Assembly: GCA_963704535.1 (NCBI GenBank)
Contig: OY969916.1
Coordinates: forward strand, 3,224,001 to 3,288,000
Source of the DNA: G963704535 sp963704535
Lineage (GTDB): Bacteria; Chloroflexota; Chloroflexia; Chloroflexales; Roseiflexaceae
Length of the DNA stretch: 64,000 bases
Direction: 5' to 3'
The position numbers were made by a program, and so were the translations under genes. This document shows, in pieces, positions 27,172 to 36,712 of the stretch. The notes beneath the pieces are model-generated. The model saw nothing but the letters and a program-made list of their open reading frames with translations, did not search any database and was not told where the DNA came from. The stretch's first letter is position 1, and each line of letters opens with the position of its first letter.

Positions 27172-28767
27172 TTAGTCCAGGTAGCCCAGGCTACGCAGAT
27201 GCTCCTCGATCTGCTGCTCCTCCTCGGCTGTGTAGCCGCTCACTCCGGCCTCGACCGCGCGCCCGGCCTCGTTGCGGGCCGGATCGAGCGCCGCGCCGTA
27301 GAGCGCCTCGGCAAGCGACACGCCATCCATGTCGTCGGGAATTGGAACATCGGACAGGTGCAGGACTGTTGGGGCGATGTCGATCAGGTGAGCATTCTCC
27401 AGCCGCCGACCGGCCGGAACGCCAGGCCCATGCGCCACCAGAATGCCGTCCAGGTCGTGCTCGCCGCTCTTCCAGCCGGTTGGAACCACATGCTGCCCAC
27501 CCGCGACCGGTCGGCCCGGCGTGGCAACCCCCTCCGCGAAGTCAAACACCACATCCGGCGCCTCGTCGGCCTTGCCGCCGTGGAACAGTTCCTCGCGCAG
27601 GTAGACCGCCTTGACCAGCGGCTTGCCGGTGCCGGGATCGCGCAGCTCGGCTATCTCGGCCCGCAGCCGCTCGCGCAGTTGCTCGTACTCGCCGCGCGGC
27701 ACGATTCCGTAAGGTTCGCGGCCCTGAAGATTGATCCGCACCCCCTGCTCAAGACCCGATGTCACATAGGCGACCGAGCGGCTCCAGTCGATCCCGCCAC
27801 TGAGGCGGCGCGTGATTCGCCGCGTCAGGGAGCGGCGTCGGTCCGGCGCGCGCACCGCCGAGCGGATCAGCGCCTGCACCACCTTTTGGAGCCGGGGTCA
27901 GTCTCTGCGAAAGGTCGTATAGCCGCGCGAGCGCAGCCAGGTCGCGGCCGACCAGCCCGACCAGCACGATCGAAAGCCGTGGTCGGAGACCAGCATCAGC
28001 AGCGTGTCATCGCCGATGCGCTCCAGCACCTGGCCCAATGCGCGGTCCAGCATCTCGAAGTGCGCGTAGATCGCGGGCAGGTAGCGCCGCGCCAGGTCCG
28101 CGTCGTAAGCTGGGTGCGCCGGGTCGAGCAGGCGCATCGCGATATGCTGCAACCGATCGGGCGAGACAAAGACGTAGGTACACACATCCCAGGCAAACTG
28201 TTCGAGCAGGTAGAACAGACCGTCGATCTGCGCCTCGGTGATGCGCTGTGTGCGCTCAAGTACCCGCTCCCACTCGTTCTCCAGCATCGCCCAGCCCACG
28301 CGGTCGGCGAAACTGGCGCCCGCCTGCGCCTCTAGCTTGCTCTGGAGGTCGGCCGGGTAGGTGTAGCCCGCGCCCTTGGGGATGACCATGCCGCTGATCC
28401 AGAAGCCATCGACGGCAAGGGGCGGAAACGAGAGCGGGACATGGGCGGTGCCGACGCGCCGCCCATGGCGCGATAGGATCTCGAAAAAGGTCTCCCCCGC
28501 AATGCTGCGCCGGTCGGCCGGCAGCGACTGGACCGTCTCGGTCGGGATGTAGCGCCCGAAGGCGTAGATGCCGTGCTTGCCGGGGTTCTTCCCGGTCATA
28601 AACGATGCCCACGCCGTATACGAGTGGGTCGGGATCGTGGAGCGCAACGGCCCGCTGGCGCCCTGGTCGATCAGCCGCCGCAGCACCGGCAGCCGCCCGT
28701 CGCGCAGCATGGGATCAAGGATTCGCCAATCGGCGCCATCCCACCCGACTATCATGACACGCTTCAT
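27172..28767 (-). pseudogene. Alkaline-phosphatase-superfamily phosphodiesterase interrupted by an in-frame TGA
   Basis: Two open segments (28767-27898 and 27897-27172) lie in the same frame, separated only by TGA at 27898-27900. The context reads TTFRRD-stop-PRLQKVVQALI. Joined, they give a ~531-residue type I phosphodiesterase/nucleotide pyrophosphatase-like protein: IVGWDGADWRILDP, the nucleophile region TAWASFMTGKNPGKHG, SDHGF, and the end RSLGYLD. That end is shared with the intact paralogue at 40797-42488. One base change (TGG Trp to TGA) is enough to explain it. It could be a real nonsense mutation, a base-call error or readthrough. The second segment could restart at a GTG. An intact copy would hydrolyse phospho- or sulfo-esters in the glycan pathway. 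Confidence 0.8.
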
Positions 28768-28775
28768 CCTATATC

Positions 28776-29036
28776 CTCTTTACAATGTGGGTGGGAGGAG
28801 ACTGAGGGGGCTGCCCCCTCAAACCCCCTTTTTCCCGGAACAAGGTTTCGGGCAGCGCCATTCCACTATCCTCTTTACAATGTGGGTGGGGGGAGACTGA
28901 GGGGGCTGCCCCCTCAGTCTCCCTTTTTCCCGGAACAAGGTTTCGGGCGGCGCCATTCTACTTTACAGTGTGAGTGGGGAAGACTGAGGGGGCTGCCCCT
29001 CAAACCCCCTCTTTCCCCGGAACTGTAAATGCATGA
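28776..29036. repeat. Three consecutive MITE-like stem-loop units
   Basis: CTTTACA(A/G)TGTG blocks start near 28778, 28873 and 28961, spaced 95 and 88 bp. Each is followed by the GAGGGGGCTGCCCC(C)TC stem and by CCCGGAACAAGGTTTCGGG joining one unit to the next. These fill the whole gap between two - strand genes. Confidence 0.92.
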
Positions 29037-29042
29037 GCTGTA

Positions 29043-30038
29043 TCATTCGCCGGCCTCGGCCACCAGCCGCTTGCCCATGGGTGCGCGCCGCACCTGTGCG
29101 GGGAAGCTCTGCTGTAGCGCCTCCTGGGCGCGCCAGGCGCGCATCCGCGCCCAGTTCAGCGGCCACTCGACCAGGTAGAGCAGCAGCCGATCCCTGGGCG
29201 AAAGGCGCACCGGCTCCAGCGCGTAGTCATAGCGCTGCATCGCGCGGCCGGCGTAGCCTTGGATGAAGGCGACGGCGCGGCCCGAGATCGTCTTGCGAAA
29301 GCGGCCGACCGGCGCAGTCGAAATGCCGGTGAGCTGGTTCTTGTTAAACGAGCTGTTGCCGCCGCGCTTGGTGAATCGCTCGGCGCCGGCCATATCGAGC
29401 ATGGCCGGGTCGTACTCCTCGCCCAGAAAGGCGCAGATCTCGCGCATGGTTGCCTCGGGCTGCGCCACAAGCGTCTCGTAGCGCACGACCATGTAGCGCC
29501 CAGGGTAGCGCGCCAGGTTGCGCTCGGCCAGGCTGACCGAGTACAGCCACCTGGCCGTCGCACCGCCCAACTGGCCGCGACCGTTGGGCCAATGCTTGAT
29601 CGCCGACGCGTAGCGGTCGCGCGGGTCGCGGATCATATGGATCATCTGCGCGTCGGGGTAGGCGACGAAGATCTGGTCGGCGTAGCGCTCGACATAGCTG
29701 GTCTTATCACCCCAGCGCGGGCTGCCGGCGCGCTCGGCGTAGTGATCCTGGAGCAGCCGGAACAGCCGGGCGTAGGTCGGCGGGCCCTGGCGAAACTCGC
29801 GCCTGATACGCTCGGCGTCGGGCTCCAGGATCAGCACATTCTTGTAGCGCAGCAGCGCCGCCAGGCAGCGCTCGAAGTTGGCGGGCCTGGCGAGGTCGCC
29901 GTACTGCCCATAGAAGAAGGTCCACATATTCGAGCCCAGGTAGGCCATCGCGATATGCGGGTGCGAGGCGAGCAGTGCGTAGGTCAGCGTAGTGCCGGAG
30001 CGGTCGGCACCCGCCAGGTAGATCGGGCCGCGCAGCAT
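29043..30038 (-). CDS. Sulfotransferase 3
   Basis: A 331-residue sulfotransferase-family protein. The 5'-phosphosulfate loop is YLAGADRSGTTLTYALL near the N-terminus and the 3'-phosphate site is MIRDPRDRYASAIKHW. GDKTSYVERYADQI provides the conserved middle motif. I chose the ATG at 30038 because GGGAGGAG lies at proper spacing; an ATG 15 bases earlier lacks this. It is the most diverged of the seven from sulfotransferases 1, 4 and 5, so it probably uses another acceptor position. Confidence 0.83.
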   Translation of the reverse strand: MLRGPIYLAGADRSGTTLTYALLASHPHIAMAYLGSNMWTFFYGQYGDLARPANFERCLAALLRYKNVLILEPDAERIRREFRQGPPTYARLFRLLQDHYAERAGSPRWGDKTSYVERYADQIFVAYPDAQMIHMIRDPRDRYASAIKHWPNGRGQLGGATARWLYSVSLAERNLARYPGRYMVVRYETLVAQPEATMREICAFLGEEYDPAMLDMAGAERFTKRGGNSSFNKNQLTGISTAPVGRFRKTISGRAVAFIQGYAGRAMQRYDYALEPVRLSPRDRLLLYLVEWPLNWARMRAWRAQEALQQSFPAQVRRAPMGKRLVAEAGE

Positions 30039-30053
30039 ATGTGCTCCTCCCAC

Positions 30054-30175
30054 AAATGAATTTGTGGTCTAGAAATCGCAAACACGTTAAAACGTGTTCA
30101 AGAACGATATACAACGTGTTTTAACACGTTTGCTATTTTAGGCATCGAATTCATTCGATGATAGGCGGGTCATTT
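30054..30175. repeat. Cluster of three short palindromes (AACACGTT words)
   Basis: AACACGTT-AA-AACGTGTT, ACGTGTT-TT-AACACGT and CATCGAAT-TC-ATTCGATG follow each other upstream of sulfotransferase 3. Each can fold alone, and the first two can also pair with each other. The region may hold the promoter; no -10/-35 pair is clear. Confidence 0.8.
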
Positions 30176-30243
30176 CTTTACAATGTGAGTGGGGGGAGAC
30201 TGAGGGGGCTGCCCCCTCAAACCCCCTTTTTTCCCAGAACTGC
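30176..30243. repeat. MITE-like stem-loop unit
   Basis: CTTTACAATGTGAGTGGGGGGAGACTG-type block with the stem GAGGGGGCTGCCCCCTC and a CCCTTTTTTCCC tail, abutting the stop codon of sulfotransferase 4. Confidence 0.88.
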
Positions 30244-30245
30244 TT

Positions 30246-31151
30246 CTACGGCTGGTAGCCAAACTCCAGCAACTGCTTCTTGCACCATAGGACAAACCAG
30301 CGGTTGACCAGCGGGTCCAGGTGCTTGCGCCAGCGATCGATCGCCGCACTGTCGAAGCCTTGCACCTGGTGGCGCGGCATGTAGCTGGAGTTCGGGACGC
30401 TCTGCTGGAGCATGGCCTCGGTGAAAGGGACGCCCAGGAAGTCGCACAGCTTTTGCAGACTCGCCACCGGGTCGCTCACTAGATCTTCGTATTTCGACAG
30501 GTAGTAGCGGTCGGGGTAGCGCTGCTGGTAGCGGCGGTGCAACTGGATCACGCGAAACCAGTTGAGCATCACATCCAGGCTGGCGTACAGCTCGAACGGC
30601 AGCCTGGCCCGGCGCAGCAGGGCGCTGGCCCACGGCAGTTTGCGCTTCTCGTACTTGCGCTTATTCGAAAGGTAGACCGCTCGCGGATCGCGGAATGTGT
30701 GGATCACCCTGGCGTTCGGGAACCACTCCAGCAGCGTCGGCACCGCGTAGATATGCGCCGGGGTCTTCTCGCCGCGCACTGGCTTGCCGCCGGCAAAGCA
30801 GTCCATCGCCAGGTCGAGCAGCGCCCGCTCGCTCCGGTCGGACTCCAGAAGCCGGCGCGTGAACTCGGCGCGCTCGACACTGCGTGCGATCTTGCTCCAG
30901 AAGTTATGCTCGCGAATACTGTAAATATAGTCGACAACCCTAAGTGCCCCTTCGTCGGTTGCCAGGTCGCCGATCGCGGCGAGGCGCTGGCGGAAGCCCG
31001 GCCGGCGCATCAGCCCAAGCCGGTGCGTGTCGCCCAGGAAGTGTGACTCGCCGCCGATCCCGATCTCGCACGAGCAGTTCAGGATATTGCGGGTCAGCGT
31101 GGTGCCCGTGCGGGAAAGGCCAACGATAAAGATATGGTCGGGCCGGGTCAT
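30246..31151 (-). CDS. Sulfotransferase 4
   Basis: A 301-residue sulfotransferase closely related to sulfotransferase 1. It has FIVGLSRTGTTLTRNILN (5'-phosphosulfate loop), GGESHFLGD, GEKTPAHIYAVPTLLEWFP and FRDPRAVYLSNKRK (3'-phosphate site). I placed the start at the ATG at 31151, which has GAGGG about 7 bases upstream; a GTG at 31163 would overlap the previous stop (GTGA) and is possible. It lies directly downstream of sulfotransferase 5, so the pair is co-transcribed. Confidence 0.87.
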   Translation of the reverse strand: MTRPDHIFIVGLSRTGTTLTRNILNCSCEIGIGGESHFLGDTHRLGLMRRPGFRQRLAAIGDLATDEGALRVVDYIYSIREHNFWSKIARSVERAEFTRRLLESDRSERALLDLAMDCFAGGKPVRGEKTPAHIYAVPTLLEWFPNARVIHTFRDPRAVYLSNKRKYEKRKLPWASALLRRARLPFELYASLDVMLNWFRVIQLHRRYQQRYPDRYYLSKYEDLVSDPVASLQKLCDFLGVPFTEAMLQQSVPNSSYMPRHQVQGFDSAAIDRWRKHLDPLVNRWFVLWCKKQLLEFGYQP

Positions 31152-31159
31152 GGGCGCCC

Positions 31160-32095
31160 TCACAGGGTGTAGCCAAACTTCTGAAGCTGCCGGCGGCCCA
31201 GAATCGAGAACCAGGCGCTGGCGAAGGGGTTGATCGAGCTTTTCCAGCGATCAAGCGTCTGGCGGTCGAAGCCCTCGGGACCGCGGTGGCGCGACTGGTA
31301 GCTGGAGCCGACGACGTCGATCTCCGCCAGCATGTCGGGCCGAAACGCAACGCCCACAAAGTCGCATATCTGGCTCACCTGCCCATCCGGGTCGGCGATC
31401 AGATCCTCGAAGCGCAGCAGGCGGTAACTGTTCGGGTAGGCTTGGGCGTAGGCGGCGTGCAGCCTCGCGGCATCAAACCAGGCCCGCGACATGTGCAGCA
31501 CCTCGATCGTATCGACAAACGGGTCGAGCAGCCAGCCCGGCAGCGCCGGGAATTTGCGCTTCGGCCCCTCCTGGCCCTTGTTATGCACCTTTTTAATCTT
31601 CGATACGGTAATCGCGCGTGGGTCGCGGAACATATGGATGATCTTCGCGTCCGGGAACCACTCCAGCAGTGTCGGCACAGAATAAAGGTGCGTCGGCGTC
31701 TTCTCGCCCAGAATCAAGTCGCCCGGCGCGCCCACGGCGGTGGCCTCGGCGTAGAGTTGCATCAGGAGCAAGAACAGCGCCTGCTCACTGCGGTCGGTGG
31801 CGAGCAGGCGGCGCACAAACGCCGGCCTGTCGATAGTGCGCTTCAGCCACTCCCAGTAGGCTGCCTTCCAGGAGCGGTGCTCGGCATACAGGAAGCCGGC
31901 CAGGGCCTCAACCTGCGCGTCATCCCCCAGCGGCGCGAACCGCCGCAGGTGCCGGTCGGCCCCAACCGCGCTCAACCGACGCAGAAAGTGCGTCTCCGGC
32001 GCGATGCAGATCTGCCCGCTTCGGTTCAGAATCAAGCGCAGGAGCGATGTCCCGGTGCGGTTGCAGCCGACGATAAAGATGTATCTGGCAGTCAT
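31160..32095 (-). CDS. Sulfotransferase 5
   Basis: A 311-residue member of the same subfamily as sulfotransferases 1 and 4. It shows FIVGCNRTGTSLLRLILN, PETHFLRRL, GEKTPTHLYSVPTLLEWFP and FRDPRAITVSKIKK, and all three share a C-terminal (L/F)xxFGY(Q/T)x ending. Tandem duplication followed by divergence is the simplest origin. The acceptor-binding middle part differs most, which suggests a different sulfation site. Confidence 0.87.
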   Translation of the reverse strand: MTARYIFIVGCNRTGTSLLRLILNRSGQICIAPETHFLRRLSAVGADRHLRRFAPLGDDAQVEALAGFLYAEHRSWKAAYWEWLKRTIDRPAFVRRLLATDRSEQALFLLLMQLYAEATAVGAPGDLILGEKTPTHLYSVPTLLEWFPDAKIIHMFRDPRAITVSKIKKVHNKGQEGPKRKFPALPGWLLDPFVDTIEVLHMSRAWFDAARLHAAYAQAYPNSYRLLRFEDLIADPDGQVSQICDFVGVAFRPDMLAEIDVVGSSYQSRHRGPEGFDRQTLDRWKSSINPFASAWFSILGRRQLQKFGYTL

Positions 32096-32107
32096 GGGGC
32101 GGCGGCC

Positions 32108-33074
32108 TCACTTCTCAGCGGCGAACGTTAGCATAGCCGTCATATTCCAGCGCAGTCGGTCGTCCTGCTGGTCGGGGGCGACCAGCACGGTATAGGTCAC
32201 ATCGGGGCTATCGGGCTTAGTCACGCCGATCGCTCTAATCGCCTCGACCTTGCCCATAAGTGTCACATTGGGCAGCGCGTCAAACGTGATTGTGGCCGGG
32301 ACGCCCTCTGTGATCTGCACGATGACGCGCTCGCTTAGGTCGCTGGTTTCGATCCTCCACGACGAGACATCGGCAAGCACAAACGCCGGCTCGCTGGGGC
32401 TGGGGGTCTCGCCAACCCTGATATTAAGCGCCACGACCATGCCCGGCATCGGGGCTCGCAGCGTGGCGCGCTCCAGATCCAGCTGGCTGCGCTTGAGCGC
32501 AGCCTCGGCCTGCTGGATCTGCGCCGAGGCCGCTGCCAACTCGGCCGCATAGAACTTCTCGTCGGCCTGCCCCACCGCTTCCAACTTCTCCAGTTTGGAC
32601 GTCAGCCCGGTATCTACAGCGTCCGCGATCTGCTTGGTCAGCGCCTGAAGCTTATGGATCTCGGCATCTGAGCGCAGCGTGCTGATCTCGGCATCAAATT
32701 GGGCCTTGCCCTGAGCCGCCGTGGCGAGCAGCCTGTCGTAGTTGGCGCGAACTTGCGCCAGTGCAGCCGCAGTCTCATCGACACGTAGTTCGGAGATCGC
32801 CCACATCCAGTCGGGCCAGTACCGCGTCTTTCTCGACCATGTCGCCCTCGTGGACCAGCACCTCGGTTACGGTATCGGGGCTCACAAAGCTCAACTCGAC
32901 GCTGCGGGCCGGCACAATATGCCCGCGCGCCGTCACCGCGCTTTCGGAGGCGAGAGGCGCCGCTATGGCAGGTGCCACCGGCCCGGCCGACCGGGCCGGC
33001 TCGTGCGCCAGCACGACAATCGTGCCGGCGGCTAACAGCGCAAGGGGCAGAATTGCGAGGATGAGCTTACGCAT
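32108..33074 (-). pseudogene. HlyD-family membrane fusion/adaptor protein, frameshifted
   Basis: The first segment (33074-32775) encodes a signal anchor (residues ~4-24) and the first lipoyl half: GHIVPARSVELSFVSPDTV, ending LARLDV before it runs out of frame. The second (32806-32108) continues with SELRVDETAAALAQVRANYD, a coiled-coil hairpin, a second lipoyl half (LRAPMPGMVVALNIRVGE) and a beta-barrel. The 967-bp span has one base too many. Removing one G from GGG near 32793 restores LDVAISELRVDE. Intact, it would be a ~321-residue periplasmic-adaptor-like protein for export through an ABC or efflux system. No partner transporter gene is present nearby. Confidence 0.8.
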
Positions 33075-33086
33075 AGGGATCTCCTC

Positions 33087-34238
33087 TCACGCACTCGTGG
33101 CGACAGCGTGGTATACCGTGTAAGTGCTCCGGGCAACCGATCGGGCCTGGTAGTGCGCCAGCGCAAAGGCGCGGCCGGTCGCGCCCATGCCGGCTCTCAG
33201 CTGTGGTTCTTCGAGCAGCCGCAGCAGCGCGGCCGCCAGACCTTCGACATCACCCACTCCCACCAAAATGCCGCTGCGCCCATTGCTGACCATCTCGGGC
33301 ACCCCGCCCACCGGCGTAGCGACAACCGGCTTGCCGGCCGCCATGGCCTGGGCGATCACCATCGGCGTCGTCTCCTGGGCCGAGGGCAGCGCCAGCAGGT
33401 CGCAGCCGGCGAACTCGCGCAGAACCGCCGCCTCCGACAGCCCGCCCAGCAACTGCACCCGCTCGCCCAGGCCCGCGCGCTCGATCAGATCGCGCACGAC
33501 CGTCGTGTAGGCCGACTCGCTGGAATACTCACCGGCCAGCCGCAGCCGCGCCGCAGGGAACCGGCCAGCGATCCGCGCAAATGCCGCCACCAGATCCAGC
33601 GGGCGCTTGCGCGGAATGACCCGCCCCGCATACAGGATCGTCGCGCCGCTTGAGCAGTCGTCCAGGCCGAAGAAGCTGTCATCGATCGCATTAGGCACGT
33701 AGTACACCTTGGTGCGCGGCCCGATCTGGCGGGCGAAATAATCGCTGACATAGCGGCCGATCGCGATCAGATGACGCGTGTGGCGCAGGTTGTAGCGCTC
33801 GATCAGCCGGCTGTAGAGCCACTTGCGTACCCGGCGGCGCAGGGTGCCCTGGTACTTGCTATCTTCGCCCTGCACGCCATGCACCGTGATCACGGCCGGG
33901 TAGCGCGAGCGCAGCGCGGCGTAGGCGTGGTCGGTGGCGCCTTGGGCATGCACGACATCAGGCTGGATCTCGGCCAGCTTGCGGTCGAGCCGGGCCTGGT
34001 AGGTCCGAAAGTTGCGCGCCAGCTCGAAGCGCGGGAACGGCGGCAGCACATGCAGGGCCGCCCTGCCGCGCCCCATACCGGCGCGCGTGGTCATGCTCGG
34101 ATCACCCATAGTGATCACATGCAGCTCCAACTCCTCGATCTGGCACAGCTCCCGCACCAGGTAGGCGAAGGCCGCCTCGACCCCGCCCCAGATGCGGGCG
34201 CCGTCGAGTGGGTAGTCGCCGACGATCGCTACGCGCAT
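33087..34238 (-). CDS. Glycosyltransferase family 4 protein
   Basis: A 383-residue GT-B glycosyltransferase. MRVAIVGDYPLDG plus GGVEAAFAYLVREL is the N-terminal donor fold entry. The C-terminal half has TILYAGRVIPRKRPLDLVAAF, EYSSESAYTTVVRDLIE and SAQETTPMVIAQAMAAGKPVVAT with the conserved Glu. I took the ATG at 34238, which overlaps the stop of the heparinase-like gene by 10 bases; longer starts read through that gene in another frame. It probably adds one sugar of the repeat unit. Confidence 0.87.
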   Translation of the reverse strand: MRVAIVGDYPLDGARIWGGVEAAFAYLVRELCQIEELELHVITMGDPSMTTRAGMGRGRAALHVLPPFPRFELARNFRTYQARLDRKLAEIQPDVVHAQGATDHAYAALRSRYPAVITVHGVQGEDSKYQGTLRRRVRKWLYSRLIERYNLRHTRHLIAIGRYVSDYFARQIGPRTKVYYVPNAIDDSFFGLDDCSSGATILYAGRVIPRKRPLDLVAAFARIAGRFPAARLRLAGEYSSESAYTTVVRDLIERAGLGERVQLLGGLSEAAVLREFAGCDLLALPSAQETTPMVIAQAMAAGKPVVATPVGGVPEMVSNGRSGILVGVGDVEGLAAALLRLLEEPQLRAGMGATGRAFALAHYQARSVARSTYTVYHAVATSA

Positions 34239-36539
34239 GGCTCTCCCTGAAACAGCAGCCGGCCGCCGCTGGCCAACGCCGAGATGCGCGCGCCATCGGC
34301 TTTGCTGTGGCGCGCATATACAAGCTGTGCATCGGTCTCGTACTCGGCGAACCGCTTGCGCGTGGTCGCCGGCCCACGGTCGATGAGTAGGTAATCGACC
34401 CACATCCCGCCGTCGACACACAAGGCCGTGAGCTGTGCCCGGCGCTGCGCCCCCCCGGCCACCTCGACGGCCAGCGGCGCGACGGCCACCGCCCGCTCAT
34501 CCCCGGCGCGGTGCGGGTAGAGCACCGTGCAGAACAGGGCCGGTACCGGCCCCTGCTGCCGATAGCGCAGCACAGGCGCCGGCTGCTTCTCGCCCGATCG
34601 CAGCGACACCCAACCCTGGATCGGCGCGGTCACCCCAACCACCAACTCAGCCTGCCAGCCATGCGGCTCCAGCGGCGCGATCGTCAGCGCCGGGCCGGCC
34701 CCGTAGCTGGCCCGCAGCGCCAGCGTGCGTACATCCAGCCGCGCGTCGGCGCCCGGCGCCAGGTGGAAGTACAGGTCGAAGCAGTGCTCGCCGCGCCCGG
34801 ACAGCAGGTCGATCACGACCCAATACTCAGGCTTGACGAAGAATATCTGCCGGCGGTGCGTGACCGGCGCCGCCAGCCGCCCGTAGCCGTCGTGCGAGCC
34901 ATCGGCAAAATCAACATGCTCGTTCGAGAGCCACTGGCGCAGCGTCGCCCGTGCCGGCTGGCCGATCCGCCGGGCGTCCAGCAGCAGCGTCTGGTCGCAG
35001 TCGTCCACCACAACGGTGTTATGCGCGCGGCTGCCACGGAAGAAGTTGCGCCAGTCCAGCCCCAGCGCCGTGCTGTAGACACCGGGATCGAGCAGGAGCG
35101 GCTGGCCGTAGGCGTACAACTCGAAGTTCAGCGCATCGGCGTGGCCGTGATTCGGCATCGGCGGGTAGCCAAATGGCCCACAGTCAAACGCCAGGTACGC
35201 CGCCGCCGGGCCTTCCCCCGCGCGCATCACAAAATAGCCGCCCTGCGGGAAGGCGCGCGAGCGGGGGGACGCGTCGCGCTGGGCCTCCTCGGCTTGCCCG
35301 AGCCGCTCGGGTCCAAGCAGCCACGCCGTCCCCTCGTCCAGCGGCGGAGCAAGCGCCAGCAAATCGGGGCGCCGCAGCAGGGCCGGGCCGCCGGCGGCGG
35401 CCGAGAAGCGCAGGTGCGTATCAGCCACCGCTGAGTCGCCAAACAGCGGCAGTTGGCCGTCCGGCCGGGCCGCCCATAGCTCGAACTCGACCATGCGGCC
35501 GAACGCCTCGGCCAGCGCGCCAGGGATCGGTATGCCGTTGTTCTCCATCAGGACCAGCAGCTCCAGCAGCTCACCGGCGATGATCCGGTGGTAGAGCGTC
35601 GCGCGCTCGCCGTGGACGCCATCCGCGCAGACCTGGGCGCGAACCTCGCGCGTAAGAAGGCGCATCCCGCGCCGCCGCCAGCGCCGGGCGGCCCTGAACT
35701 CGGGGAAGAGCAGCCCCAGCAGCGCCAGCGCCTTGGCCTCCAGCAGCAGGTGGTTGTTCGGGACGTGCAACTCCAGGTTGGTGTCCAGAAAGCGCCCATG
35801 GGCCAGCAGCCCCCCGAGCAGCGCCAGACTGAGCCTGGTCGTCGAAGCAGCGCGCGCCTCGGAAGGCGTAGAAGGCCCAGAGCCAGGTATTGATACGGAA
35901 CGCAACCTCGAAGACGCTTTGCCAGCCGGGCTGGCCGGCGCTGGCTGGGTTGCGTGCCAGCCAGTCGAGCAGCAACTCGCGGAACTTCAGGGCGTACCGC
36001 TCGTCGCCGGTGTACCAGTAGGCCCGGCCAAGCGCCATAAAGTACTCGTGGCGGTTCAGATCCCAGGTCCAGTCGAGATTACCGTGTGGCCGATATGCCC
36101 AGTCGATCGGCCCCTCGAACGTCACCGGCTCGACGCCACGAAAGCGAAAGCTGTTCCGGCAGATCTCGTCGGCCGCGCCGATCGTGGCCGCGCGCTGTGC
36201 CGGCGGGATCAGGCTGCCCAGGGCGACGCGATCATCGGGCTCGAAAGAGAACACCGGCCGCACGCGCGCGCGGAAGTAGCCAGCCACATGTCGCAGCGCC
36301 TGCTCGGCCTGCCCCGTGGCGGCGCAAGTCTGCGCCTCGGCCAGCGCCGGCAGCGAAAGATCCAGACGGCGCAGCAGCGCGCCATCCGCCTCGAACCCAG
36401 GCGACAGCCGCGGCGTGAGCCAGCGGCCAAGCCGCCAGCGCCCGTAGGCGTAGAAGTAGGTCGGCCCGCGGGCGGCGAAGAAGCGCGCCTTCTGCCCAAA
36501 GCGGGCCAGTTTTTCCAAGTTGGCGATCGACCTAACCAT
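34229..36539 (-). pseudogene. Heparinase II/III-family protein, frameshifted
   Basis: The first segment (from ATG 36539, AGGAAA upstream) covers an alpha-barrel region: GPIDWAYRPHGNLDWTWDLNRHEYF and FRINTWLWAFYAFRGARCF. The second continues with LSLALLGGLLAHGRFLDTN, NNHLLLEAKALALLGLLFPEF and the heparinase C-terminal sheet domain (PNHGHADALNFELYAYGQ, GSRAHNTVVVDDCDQ). The 2,311-bp span has one extra base; dropping one C near 35840-35850 joins FDD to RLSLALL. Intact it would be about 769 residues. Family members are lyases acting on uronate-containing, often sulfated glycans, or biosynthetic relatives (AlgL-like editing) in polysaccharide loci. The conserved Tyr/His of the lyase are plausible but not assigned. 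Confidence 0.8.
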
Positions 36540-36587
36540 CGGTTTTCCTGTTAGGGACTCGCGCGTTTTCAAACATCCCACGGCGGA

Positions 36588-36652
36588 CCCGAAACGTGAA
36601 GCGTGAAACGTGAGCAACGCCCCGATCACGTTTTACGTTTCACGTTTCACAG
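36588..36652. repeat. Hairpin of GTGAAACGTGA words
   Basis: Left arm GAAACGTGAAGCGTGAAACGTG and right arm made of its reverse-complement words (CACGTTTTACGTTTCACG) flank a short GC loop. It lies upstream of the heparinase-like gene; a partial AGACAAGGTTTCAGAAG MITE end follows at 36,684-36,715. Confidence 0.85.
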
Positions 36653-36712
36653 GGATGGGATGATTTTATTTTTCGAGTCCCTCAGACAAGGTTTCAGAAG
36701 CGCCATTCGACT

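Noticed and set aside
27898..27900. TGA as a selenocysteine codon
   Set aside because: Downstream sequence shows no obvious SECIS hairpin, and the position is not a Cys/Sec site in the paralogue. Nonsense mutation or base error is simpler.
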